Shown: positions 32,423 to 43,111 of the stretch, in pieces
Layout of the letters: each line of letters begins with the position of its first letter
Position numbering within the stretch: position 1 is the first letter of the stretch
DNA from: Nothopassalora personata
Taxonomy: Eukaryota; Ascomycota; Dothideomycetes; Mycosphaerellales; Mycosphaerellaceae
Direction: 5' to 3'
DNA length: 64,000 nucleotides
Assembly (NCBI GenBank): GCA_033816765.1
Contig: CM066287.1
Coordinates: forward strand, 7,254,001-7,318,000
Notes under the pieces: model-generated
The model's input: only the letters and a program-made list of their open reading frames with translations
What the model was told of the DNA's origin: nothing
Databases searched by the model: none
Position numbers and translations under genes: made by a program

Positions 32423-32618
32423 TGTAAGGGGCAGCCTAGTGGCTAACCCCTACATGTGGCCTTGCATATAACATGCGGTCGCGACCGGCTGCCAAGCCGC
32501 ACGTGACACGCATGAGTATACCTTACGACGCGTAATGCGTCTTAAACAAAAGGTAAGAATTATTTTATCTACGACTAGTAGGTCGTAGGCGTACTATACA
32601 TTGCGACATCCCTTAACA
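32423..32618 (+). repeat. Element 1 left LTR
   Basis: Begins TGTAAGGGGCAGCC and ends CCTTAACA. Contains CGGTCGCGACCGGC. It differs from the right LTR mainly at CA/TG positions, as expected from independent RIP. Confidence 0.92.
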
Positions 32619-32621
32619 GTT

Positions 32622-32630
32622 CTAATTCTT
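32622..32630 (+). other. Element 1 primer-binding site (self-priming type)
   Basis: CTAATTCTT, three bases after the left LTR, is the exact complement of AAGAATTAG at 39248-39256 in the right LTR; the left LTR has AAGAATTAT there. No tRNA 3'-end complement starting TGG follows the LTR. This matches the Tf1-type mechanism, in which the mRNA 5' end folds back as primer. Confidence 0.6.
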
Positions 32631-32689
32631 CTCTTCGTTACAATCTATACACGCTATAGAGTCCGAACGCGACGACAGTAGCGCTACGC

Positions 32690-33775
32690 CTACGGCTCCC
32701 ATAAGCCCTAGGGCCTAGTAATAAGCGAGGCGTATAGCCTTAGTCGTAAGGAGGGATGCCCTTCGGGTAGAGGTTAAGGAGAAGGGGATATAGAGGGAGA
32801 TTAAACAGTTAGAGATCTTACGGGACGTAAGCGTGCCGCCGGCGGACCCTTAGGGCGAATCCGGCGGAGAACTATCCCCTACTCCCCCTCCCCCTCCTCT
32901 ATCTATAGTAACTAACGATAATATCGTAGCTCGAGGCGCGGTCGTATCGTATACGATACGTTTACGTCTTAAAGAACCTACGCCTTTTAGAGTAGACTCG
33001 ATTAAGAAAGCACGGGTATTCCTAAGGGAGCTCTCTCTTATCTTTACCCTCTTAGGCGGCACGTATGCAACGAACGAGTTAAAGGTCCTATATAGGGTTA
33101 TGTACCTAAGCGGAGAGGTAAGTAAGCGATAGTACGCTAACTATAGCGTCCTTAACCTTAAAGGGTATATATACTAGGACTTTAAGGAGTTCTATCGAGA
33201 CGCATGCGGTAACCCTATAAACCGCGTGCTTAACGTAATGTTAGAGTATAAGGCGGTGAAATAGAAGGATAACTAGACAGTACGTTAGTTTACGACTAAG
33301 CTAGATGTTATAGAGAATTAGTTAGGGGACTATACGGAGGCGTAATACGTACGGTACATACTCGCTAAGCTTACGCCTAGCCTACGGTCCGTAATCGTTA
33401 AGTTTCATAACATCCTAATAACTAGAGAGGAACTAGTAATCCTAGCTTCGCGCATTAAAAGCACGGAGCGTAGTAGCGGAGGGTACGACCGCGGGTAGCA
33501 TAGTCGCCGTAGGCGAGAGACTAAGGGCGACTAAGGGCGAAGCGATCGTAGCTCGAAGTAGTAGAAGCATAGTTAGGCGTCGCGCGACCCGGGTACGAGT
33601 TACTAGCGGGACGCCGGCGGATCGTCTATAACCTTCGATAGGACTAAAGCGGAGTGCTATAGATGCTATAAGAAGGGTTACATTAAGACGGATTGCCCGA
33701 ACAGGCACCTGTGGAAGGACCGTGGCGCGCAAGCGGTTCGCAGGGTAGACGCTGCGAAGGCTCTAACTAAGAAGG
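32690..33775 (+). pseudogene. Element 1 gag, RIP-inactivated
   Basis: Worn gag region with many TAG and TAA codons in place of Gln and Trp. A CCHC zinc knuckle is still readable at 33655-33696: Cys-x2-Cys, then Gly-Tyr in place of Gly-His (His-to-Tyr, a RIP effect), then Cys. Boundaries are approximate because start and stop are not preserved. Confidence 0.75.
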
Positions 33776-34171
33776 GCAGCGACCAGGGAAAAGGCAGAGG
33801 ACCAGAAGTGGGTCGCTCCTGAGTCCGAGTTTTCCTGAAGTCGACCCCTTGAGGCGAGTGGATGTGTGTCCATCGCAGCGACCAGGGAAAAGGCAGAGGA
33901 CCATAAGTGGGTCGCTCCTGAGTCCGAGTTTTCCTAAAGTCGACCCCTTGAGGCGAGTGGATGTGTGTCCATCGCAGCGACCAGGGAAAAGGCAGAGGAC
34001 CATAAGTGGGTCGCTCCTGAGTCCGAGTTTTCCTAAAGTCGACCCCTTGAGGCGAGTGGATGTGTGTCCATCGCAGCGACCAGGGAAAAGGCAGAGGACC
34101 ATAAGTGGGTCGCTCCTGAGTCCGAGTTTTCCTAAAGTCGACCCCTTGAGGCGAGTGGATACGTGTCTAGC
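33776..34171 (+). repeat. 99-bp tandem repeat, four copies
   Basis: Units start at 33776, 33875, 33974 and 34073 with GCAGCGACCAGGG. Period 99 bp, a whole number of codons (33). Copies 2-4 share two differences from copy 1 (AGAAG to ATAAG; CTGAAG to CTAAAG), so they arose by amplification of a changed copy. CA and TG are largely kept here. The fourth copy runs into the protease frame. Confidence 0.93.
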
Positions 34172-37100
34172 GCGTCACTTGCGAGGCGCAGTCGAGACTC
34201 GTAAGGGCTTTCGCGAGGCCACGTTTCTCCTAGATGACTGTGCGGATCTTAGCCTAGTGTCGTATAAGTATGTACTCCGACATCAAATACAACCCATTAA
34301 TGGGGCAAGGCTGCCGAAGTTAGAGTCGTATGCGCATGACCTAGGGTATTACTACGGCGCCTTTGCGGTTCGGCTGCGACTCGCTAATAACGCGGGAGTA
34401 GAGCGCGTAAGTGACGCCATCTGCTACGCGGTGCCTATAGGTAGGCCATTAGTAATTTTAGGTAGACCCTAGCGGCATCGTAATCGGATAGTGAAGGCCG
34501 ATAAGGATAACTAGTAGCACTACGGTGTAGAGACGCCTACGGTTTAGCAGCGTGACGCACGCGAGTTCCTTAAGGATCTCGAGAGCTTAAAGCAGGTTTA
34601 TGCGATAAGTGTTCGGGCTATTGCTGCAGCAGTACCTAAAGGAGAGGGCCCCTCGTGGCCTAAAGAATTTGTAGACTTCCGAGATGTATACGCACCTAAT
34701 GAACAGGCGAAGCGTAAGATGCCCGACGGGGTTAAGCATGCGATTAATCTCGTTAAAGGAAAGAAACCCCCTTTCAAGCCGCTGTACTACCAGTCCTTAA
34801 CTAAGTTAGAGGCCTTAAAGGAGTACCTTACGTAAGCAATAGAGAAGGGGTGGATTAGGCGGTCCGCAAGCGAGGCGGGTACGCCTATCCTGTTCGTGCT
34901 AAAGAAGAATAGCACTCTTAGGCTCTATGTTAATTATAGAGGCCTAAATGAGATTACAGTAAAGAACCGATACCCCCTACCCCTAATTAGCGAGACGCTA
35001 GATAGGCTATTAGGTTCCAGGTTCTTTACTACAATCGATTTGAAGGACGCCTACCATCGTATCCCTATTAAGCGAGGCGATGAGTAGAAGACTGCGTTTC
35101 GCACGCGATACGGACACTACGAGTACCTAGTGATACCGTTTGGGTTAACTAACGCACCGGCAACCTTTTAAGGGTATATTAACAAGGCGCTAACCGGCTT
35201 AGTTAATGACATTTACGTAGTCTACCTAGATAATATCCTTATCTATAGCGAGACGCGTAAGGCACACGTACGAGCCGTACGCGCGGTACTAGAGAGGCTA
35301 CGAAAGTTTGCCCTATTCGCAAACCCTAAGAAGTGTTACTTCTTCTAGGAGAGTGTAGAGTTCCTTAGGTTTGTCGTGAGCGCCGCAGGTGTGTCGATGG
35401 ATAGGAGTAGGGTAGCCGCTATCGAGGAATAGCCTACACCTACGACCTTTTATAAGGTCTAGTCCTTCCTTAGGTTTTGCAACTTCTACCGGCGTTTTAT
35501 AGAAGGATACTCAAGGGTCTACAAGCCCCTAACGGACCTACTAAAGGGATCTAAGGACGGTAAGAAGCACGGCCCTCTCACGTAGACCTTAAGCGAAGAG
35601 TAGGCGTTTCGATAGCTTAAGGCTGGATTCTTAGGTGCACTAATACTTAGGCACTTCGATCCTACGCTACGCACGCGAGTCGAGACGGATGCCTTAGGTT
35701 TCGCGATCGTAGGTATTATATCCTAATTGTTTAGTGCTAAGTAGTATCCTATCGCGTTCTATTTACGCAAGATGATACTAGCTAAGTGTAACTACGAGAC
35801 GCACGATTAGGAGCTACTTACAGTAGTTAAGGCTTTTAAGCATTAGAGGCTATACTTAGAGGGCGCTACGTATGCGGTACGAGTGCTAGTCGACTACGCT
35901 AACCTACAGGGCTTTATAATAGTAAAGTAGCTAAATAGGCGGTAAGCTCGATAGGCTACGTTTCTATAGTCTTTTAATTTTATAGTAGAGCATCGGCCGG
36001 GTAAGACTAACCTAGCCGACGCGCCTTCGAGACGTAGTAACTACGTAGCTATAACGTAATAAACTTCGAACTTGCTACCTACCTTATAAAGTAAGCTGTC
36101 TTTCTAGAAGGAGTCTCTAGAAGGGACAAGCGAGCCGACGGTAAAGCGCGTACTTGCTACCTACGAGGCGATGTAGGGCGATATAGGCGCGGCGACGGCA
36201 GTGCGGAGAGGTAACCTTCCCTATTAAGATAAGCCGTCTTTACTAGTAGCAGTGTGCGCTACAGTAATATAGGGTCAAGCTTACAGCTCGACGGGTAAGT
36301 TGATTCTACTCTTAATAAAGACCGCGTAGTAGCAAGACGACTAGTGTGTCGCATGCTTAGCGCAGGCGCTAAGCGCGAGGGACGCTAAGGGATAGCATAT
36401 AAAGGATGACCTTATATACTACGGAGACGCGATCGTAGTACCTAGGGATCACGCAATCAGGTCGCATCTAATTCGTATACACTACGACGACGTCCTCGTA
36501 GGTCACTTTAGAAGGACTAAGACTAAAGAGCTGTTACGACGTAATTATTAGTAGGACTCACTTAGCACGGACGTAAAACAATACGTCTAAGCCTATAGAA
36601 CCTACTAGGGTTCGAAGGCGAGGCGCTATCGACCCTACGGCGAGCTATAACCGCTTTCTAGACCGGAGCGACCGTAGTAGGAAATTACTATAGATTTCAT
36701 TACGGACCTACCTCTAAGTACGCGAGCCGGTTGCGTGTATAATGCGATCCTAGTAATAGTCGATCGCTACTTAAAAATGAGCTTATACATCCCGACGACG
36801 AAGACTTACATAGCCGTGGAGCTTACGAGGCTCCTACGAGACGAAGTCGTGCGACACTATAGTGTCCCGTTAGGCATAGTAAGCGACCGAGGTCCGGTCT
36901 TCACTAGTTAGTTTTAGAGTAACTTCTACTTCGAGGCGCGTATAAAGCGTAAGCTATCCACGGCCTTTTACCCTTAGACTAACGGCTAAACTAAGAGGGT
37001 AAACTAAATCCTCGAACAATACTTTCGTTGTTACTACAGTAACAATTAAACTAAGTAGGCTAAGTGGCTTGCAGTTGCTGAATTCGTAGCTAATAATAGC

Positions 37101-37745
37101 ATCCACCTAACACTACGGATAAGTCCGTTCGAAATAGCGCACGGTTAGCGACCTAAGATTGCCCCTACACTAACTAGATCTCGAGACGAGACCTAGGGGG
37201 GGGAAGTACTAGCAGCGGTAATAGCTACGAGTCGCATACGAAAACTACGCGCTACACTCGAGGAGCGATGGAAGGCTGCAGCAGAAAGCTAGGCTCGCTA
37301 CTATAACAAGACCTACTAAGCTAAGACCTACCGCGTAGGTAACTTAGTCCTGTTGTTAACGAAGAACCTTAAGTTAGCAGTACTAAAGAAGAAGATAGGT
37401 CCGAAGTTTATCGGCCTATACCGCATTACGGACGCTGTCGGTTCGTAGGCGTACCGCCTAGCGCTACTAGCCGACTTAAGGCTCTATAACGTCTTCTATG
37501 TCTCTCTCCTCGAGCCGTATATCGGTAGCGATAAGGATGGACCCGTACCCCCTCTAGCTAATAAGGACGGAGAGTATAAGGTAGAGGCAGTACTAGATAG
37601 GCGTAAGCGCAAGGGCAAGCTACAGTATCTAGTCTAGTAGAAGGACTAGCTAGAGGAGTATAACAGCTAGGAATCGGCGGAGGGCCTCGCGAATGCGGAT
37701 CGCATAGTAGCCGACTATAAGGCGTTAAGGAGAAGCAAATAAGAC
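34150..37745 (+). pseudogene. Element 1 pol (protease-RT-RNaseH-integrase-chromodomain), RIP-inactivated
   Basis: The protease is readable near 34215-34470 (FLLDDCADLSLVSYKYV). The RT reads [21 protein letters not shown] at about 34918 and YLDN, a RIP-changed YLDD, at 35224. RNase H lies at about 35640-36050 and ends with a NLADA-like stretch. The integrase core lies at about 36650-37150 (TIDFITDLPL, VSDRGPVF). The chromodomain is at about 37570-37700 (YKVEAVLDRRKRKGKLQYLV). The domain order PR-RT-RH-IN-CHD defines a chromovirus. Many TAG and TAA codons break it. Part of 34.2-34.8 kb is less mutated than the rest. Confidence 0.85.
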
Positions 37746-37759
37746 TAGTACTAGAGCAT

Positions 37760-38818
37760 AAACAAAACTTTTCTTAACTATAAACAAAACAAAAGCTAAA
37801 GAGTAGCGCGCCTACTAGGGGCTACGTAGAGTAGTAGTAGGCGAGGAGCCCGCGAGCAGCGTATGAGGCGAGCGCCTCAGTTATCGTTACGTAGTGACTT
37901 AGGTAAGAATACCTAGTCGGCGGCGGTAGTGTCGATGTTCTACGCCTATAGGAACTAGGACTACGGTTAGTAGGGTACACGTAGGCGAGGAACATACGAC
38001 TTACGGCGCGGCCGAGTTTGAATAGCCTATTAAGGGCGCGGTTCTGCTCCTACTAGAGCGCGAGGGCTTCGGCGGCGGGGGCGGCGGTAGTAGTAGCGGC
38101 GGCGGCGGAGGCACGTATGCGGGTCTCCCCGGTACGCTTATGCTTATAGGCATTAAACTGCCTAATGGCCTATAGAAAGGGTTAGCCGAAGCACAGGGGA
38201 CGCACTAGAGCCCTCCCCCGCGAGTAGTAGTCGACTCGCACGAGCGAAGCAGCGACTTACCTCCTTAATGTCGTTACCTAGCTAGGCACATAGGCGGATC
38301 TGCTCTACTAGCTCCTGCTACTAGAGGTCTATAGGCGCCTAGCCCATTATAGCCGTAAGGAAGTCGCGCTAGGACCGCGCGGCGCGTAGGCGGCTTACTA
38401 GCGAGGCGATGGCGTAGCTAGTATTAGGCACGCAGCTATGTTTGCTGCGCCTACAGCGGCCACACTTCTTTAGGAGCTCGCCGGTAGTAACACTATTACA
38501 GTTATCGGCCTCGTCTAGCAAGTGGTTAGTATACGAATCGTAGGCGACACGCGTAGAGACTTACCCCTAACAAAGTACGGGAGGCACCGCATGTACATGT
38601 TAATTCTCTACGAGAGCTTAGTGGCTAGCGAGGGCGTTAGTGGCTGCGAGGGTAATGCTAGTCGCTTGCGACCACTAGGCGTTCTAGGGGCGTCGCGCAC
38701 TAGAGCCGCCTAGCGGCGCTCGTCTTCTACGGCGCTAGTAGTGCTGTCGCTACTAGTGCTACTAGAGGAGGCGGAGCGGCTAGAGAATAGCGGCGAGGAG
38801 GGCACGGTAGACATAATG
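37760..38818 (-). pseudogene. Antisense accessory ORF in Element 1, RIP-inactivated
   Basis: On the minus strand between pol and the right LTR. An ATG at 38816 starts MSTVPSSPLFSSRSASSSST, a Ser-rich N-terminus. Further on, in a frame that is mostly open, KKCGRCRRSKHSC appears (around 38430-38470). This is a Cys-x2-Cys then Lys then Cys arrangement resembling half of a fungal Zn2Cys6 finger. An Ala-rich stretch and a helical block with RALNRLFKLGRAVSRMF follow. Stops are of the CAG-to-TAG kind, and frames change at least once (introns or indels). I do not recognise the family; DNA binding is only a guess. Confidence 0.5.
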
Positions 38819-39115
38819 ATGATAATAATGCTAGCGAGGCGCCTACGATAATAGTGCGGTGCGGGTGCGTGGTAGTGTAGTAGCGAAGGTAATAAGCTAG
38901 GGAGCGTGCTAAGAAAGGGCTAGGTTAGGCTAGAGTTTTATGCCCCTAACTAGCTACGTCGGCATAGTAACTAAGCCTTACTTACCTACACCTACATAAC
39001 GACACGCACGTAACCCGCATGTGGGCCGTATAGCAACTATAGTTCTAGAAGTACATAGGAGCCTCTACGTAGCAACTAGCGAGCTAAGGATAGCTCGTAC
39101 GGGAGGGGAGGCAAT

Positions 39116-39312
39116 TGTAAGGGGTAGCCTAGTAGCTAACCCCTACATGTAGCCTTACATGTAATATACGGTCGCGACCGGCTGCTAAGCCGCACGTAAT
39201 ACGTATGAGTACACCTTACGACGCGCAATGCGTCTTAAACAAAAGGCAAGAATTAGTTCATCTACGACTAGCAGGTCGTGGGCGTGCTATACATTGCGAC
39301 ATCCCCTTAATA
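39116..39312 (+). repeat. Element 1 right LTR
   Basis: Begins TGTAAGGGGTAGCC, preceded by the polypurine tract, and ends CCCTTAATA followed by the duplicated target GTAAC. It has one more C than the left LTR near its end. Confidence 0.92.
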
Positions 39313-39432
39313 GTAACAATTATAGTAACTCCTACTAGTATAGATCATTTATCTAAACTAATAGAGAGTTAGGAGATAATCTTATAAACCTCTACTAGTG
39401 GAGATTCTCTATCTAACTAGATATATTGGTAT

Positions 39433-39800
39433 TATTAACGACTAATGGGTTGTGTTAACCTTAGGTTTAGAGGGGGTCCCTTAGGTCTAACTTACCCTAA
39501 TTTCATTTAGGTTTAATTAGACATTTAGGCAAGCTAGTAGGACCTAGTATAGCTATTAAGATATATACTACGTAGTTAAGCATTATAAGCGTAGCATTAA
39601 GGCAACAATTTAATTCATACCTCTCGAGTAGAGGGCATAGGGGTTTAGGTCCGCTAATCCTCTTATTTTATCTAGCTACTACGCTACTCGTTACGTGACC
39701 TAATTTCCCAGTCCCGGGACCGGCAAATACCCCTGCTTACGTAAGCACCGCTCTATACTACTACCACTTGGACAGGCCTATATAGGGTAGTTAGTAGACA
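39433..39800 (+). repeat. Element 2 left LTR
   Basis: Starts TATTAACGACTAAT (TG of the usual TG...CA changed to TA) and ends GTAGACA. Carries one copy of the 26-bp palindrome (39703-39728, partly worn). Confidence 0.85.
39703..39728. repeat. 26-bp palindrome, copy 1 (in left LTR)
   Basis: Worn copy: left half ATTTCCCAGTCCC, right half GGGACCGGCAAAT. Confidence 0.8.
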
Positions 39801-40166
39801 TTATTTTAGTAGTTAATAAGGGGGGTTATTAAGTGTACACCCGGTGGCGTATTAGCATCTAGTTTATAAGGTTAAAATCACGGTTTAAGGTCTAAGGTTC
39901 ACGGTTAAGGTTATTACTTAAGGTTAAGGTTTAAGGTTAAGGATTAAGGTTAAGGTTCACGGTTAAGATCGACTAAGGTCGAAAACACTTAAGGTCTAAG
40001 GTATTTAGTAGTAATTACGGTTATAAGGTCCTATTAAGTAATAACTAGTATTAGCACATTCTAAAGTAAGCGCCACGTAACAATAGATACGGCTACATTA
40101 CTAGAAAAACTTAGTACCTTTACCGACATAGGTAGAGGCTACGAACAGCCTATAAACCCTACGAAA

Positions 40167-43030
40167 ATGGAAGGGGTCTATAGGGATTCTATCCCTTATA
40201 AGGGGATAGAAGAATCGGAGGAAGGGGAAACACCTAAATCTAGTAAAGAAGGGAGAAGCGGAACTAGCGCCGCTAAATTAGGTATAGGTATAGGAACGAA
40301 CAGCACAATTAGAATAGATGCTATAACTGCCCTCTTTAGACGATTAGTAGTAGCAATAGAAAACGCTAGCCCTCGCTTTCTACCTCTAGGAGGTGCTAAG
40401 AATCCGTTCTTTAATAGCACTAATGCTACTAAGTTCTAGGAGCGGTTTAGCGACCTAATAGACTAGTATCCGCCTCGGGCATCTATTAAGAAGGATAATT
40501 TCTAGGGTAGGTTTAAGCGCAATTGCGAAACTACTATCCGGCGCGTAGTTATAAGGCTACCTAGGTAGCTTACTAACAAGGCACGTTTTAGGAGGGCGTT
40601 CTTATTAGAGTTCTTAAGGTTTAACGCCTACTCGATGTTAGGGAGTCGGGAATATCTTAAGGAGATTATTAGGGCGTAGTAAGGCAAGATGCCTAAAGAA
40701 TAAGATATAAAGGAATTTATCCGCCTGTTTATATCCTTAAGTAACCTAATTAAACCTAAGGATTTAGATAATAGCTCCCGGAGTCGCCTCCTCCTTTAGG
40801 GATTACTAGAGGTAGTCACGAAAGCGGTCTATAAGGCTTACGGGCTTTACCTAAAGTAACCTAAGAAGTTTAGGGACTTTTAGAGGATCCTCGATGAAGC
40901 TGCTAGTATCGTAGATAGTAAGGAGGGATAGAAAGCTATATATATAGATTTCCCTCTTACTTTGTCTTAGCTATACCGCTTAGTCGTAAAGTAAATACCG
41001 CGCCTTAAGCCTAAGATTAACACGCTTAAGAAGGCTACTTCTAGGACTGTTGTTAATAATAACCTAATCTAGAAGGTAGCTAAAATAAGCATACGTGTAT
41101 ACTAGCGCGGTCGCGTCGCGGACGCGGGTGCCTTCTACCCGAGCGAGAATTAACGCTCTATACAACCGGAGAGGCCCGACCTAGACACTAAACTGCAGGT
41201 TTACGTAATGTAGCGTCCCCTATCGTAGAATCGCAAATAGTCTAAAGCGATAGATGGGGGTTGCTACAACTGTAGTAGCTCGAAGTACTAGGCTAGTAAT
41301 TGTAGGGCGATAAGGTCCTTAATATCCCGGGGCTACGTACACCTCGCCCTAAACAACTAGTAGTATCTAGGGAAAGAAGGCGATCCACGTCCTACTAAGT
41401 TTAACTTTCGGAGGGACTATAGTAAACCGAAACTGCTCTATATGCTCCCTCTACTCGAAGAACATTATAGGCCGATCGAGTTTAATAACTAGTATAAGAT
41501 TCCCGCACTACGTAAGTAATAGATAGGTAGGGACTATACTAGGGTAATAAAGGTTACGCCTCCTAATTATTCTAAGCCCCCTCCTAACTTTAGGCATTTA
41601 ATAGAGTATAGCCCTTAGGACGTACGGTCTAGCTAAACGGAGAAGGCTACTAGTATATATTAGGTCTTATTCGGAGAAAGTAAAGTAGAGTAGGCGGTCG
41701 ACTTAGGCAAACTTAACGAGGTATCTACCTATCCTATATAGTCTAATAAAGTAAAAGGGAAGGCACCCGTAGGCATCCTAAAGAATCCGTACCCGAGGAC
41801 CCGGTCCTTAGCCTAGGAGCTACGAGCCCGAGCTAAGGCTACTAAGAAAGTTCGCCTACAATTGGAATAGGAGATCCGGTAAGCTAAGATTAACTAGTAG
41901 GAGGTTAAAATGATTAACGAAGTTAGTGCTTAAATAAGCAAAACTCAATCATTAGCTAAATCCGGGGTAACCCTAGGAACGGGAAATAATGCCTAAGTAA
42001 ATAGATTAGGGAACGATACTAATAAAGGACTGCCGAAGGATATATCTATTAGTCCCGTAAACGCCCCCTTCGTATAAAGGAAGCGTATGTAGAATGCTAA
42101 GACTATAAGGATTAATAACTACGTCCGACAATATAGTTTAGCTAGTAATAGCCCGGTTACAAAGGAAGAGGGTATTATCTACTAGATTAATTAGATCCTC
42201 TAGATAACGTTTCCTAATATGAACGCCTAAGATTAGTTTCGATATAGTCGCTAGTTCGAGGCTACCCTCTTCGGTCGCGTTACTAACACCCCTACTCTTT
42301 AGGAGAAGCTCGCTATAGTACGACGCCTTATAGGAAAGGATCCTAAGGTTCGCACTAGATAAGTAGTTACCTATAAAGATGAACCTAAGTACGATAAGGA
42401 GGTCTTCCGCGAAGATAGTTAGGCCTAGTATGTCGGAGTGTATTTAACTATGCTTTACTCTAAAGGTGCGGTCCCTACTACTAAGCTTTATAAGGACGTT
42501 AAGAAAATCGGGCTCTCTAGTGTCCTTAATAACTTTACTATAGTCCCTAGTCCTTAGGTAGTAGCGGAGTTCGGAATAAATAAGAACTAGATTAGGTGCC
42601 TAATTAACGAGGGTTCCGAGGTGAATATTATTGGCTAGAGGAACGCTTATAGATTTAGGTTACCGGTAATGTCGAGTACTTAGCTTACCTTTCGAGGTGC
42701 TAGAGGAAGGGCCCAGTTTAAAGGTGTTATAGGCAATTTAGATGTTTAGGTGTTTAGGGTTTACTACTAGGTAGACATGTTTATCTCCTCGGATCTAAAC
42801 TTACTAACAATCCTAGGACGTCCGTAGGTCCGCAAGGTGCGGCTTACTACCCGTAACTGCGATAATAGTTTATAGGAGGGGACTATTACTAGCCGTAAAG
42901 GTGAAAGTGTTATGTTTACTACCCTAGTTAGCTCGGATAGGTGTAAGACCCTTTAAGAACTGTTAAAAGCGTCGGGAAATAGAAGGGTAGGTTAAGTTAC
43001 GGCGCTTAACCTACCAATTTACTAAAGCCG
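40167..43030 (+). pseudogene. Element 2 gag-protease, RIP-inactivated
   Basis: The frame starts at an ATG at 40167 (MEGVYRDSIPYKGIEESEEG), open for 90 codons, then broken by TAG codons. A gag-like core follows (PFFNSTNATKF, then RFKRNCETTIRR). A zinc knuckle (C-x2-C-x4-Tyr-x4-C, His changed to Tyr) lies around 41265-41315. A retropepsin-like stretch (LINEGSEVNIIG, Asp changed to Asn) is at about 42600, followed by LLTILGRPQVRKVR at about 42800. Gag and protease thus appear to share one ORF, with pol after the palindrome. Confidence 0.7.
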
Positions 43031-43085
43031 GATTTAATAAAATTAGTGAGGTTCTCGCACTATCTCGGAGAAACCTCGGACTTTG

Positions 43086-43111
43086 ATTTACCGGTCCCGG
43101 GACCGGTAAAT
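43086..43111. repeat. 26-bp palindrome, copy 2 (gag-pro/pol junction)
   Basis: Perfect: left half ATTTACCGGTCCC, right half its exact reverse complement. It sits between the end of the gag-pro reading region and the start of pol. Confidence 0.95.

Larger units (their letters stand above)
32423..39312 (+). mobile_element. Element 1: dead Ty3/Gypsy chromovirus, full length
   Basis: 6890 bp, bounded by LTRs of 196 and 197 bp, starting TGTAAGGGG and ending ACA (ATA in the right copy after CA-to-TA change). The five bases GTAAC flank it on both sides (32418-32422 and 39313-39317), a target-site duplication. Inside are gag, protease-RT-RNaseH-integrase and a chromodomain, all on the plus strand, then an antisense ORF before the right LTR. 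A polypurine tract (GGGAGGGGAGG) precedes the right LTR. RIP has put stops throughout, so it cannot make its own proteins. Confidence 0.93.

Noticed and set aside
33767..34102. Minus-strand open frame over the 99-bp repeat
   Set aside because: It is the reverse of an in-frame tandem repeat whose period is a multiple of three, so it stays open by chance; plus-strand protease similarity fixes the coding strand.
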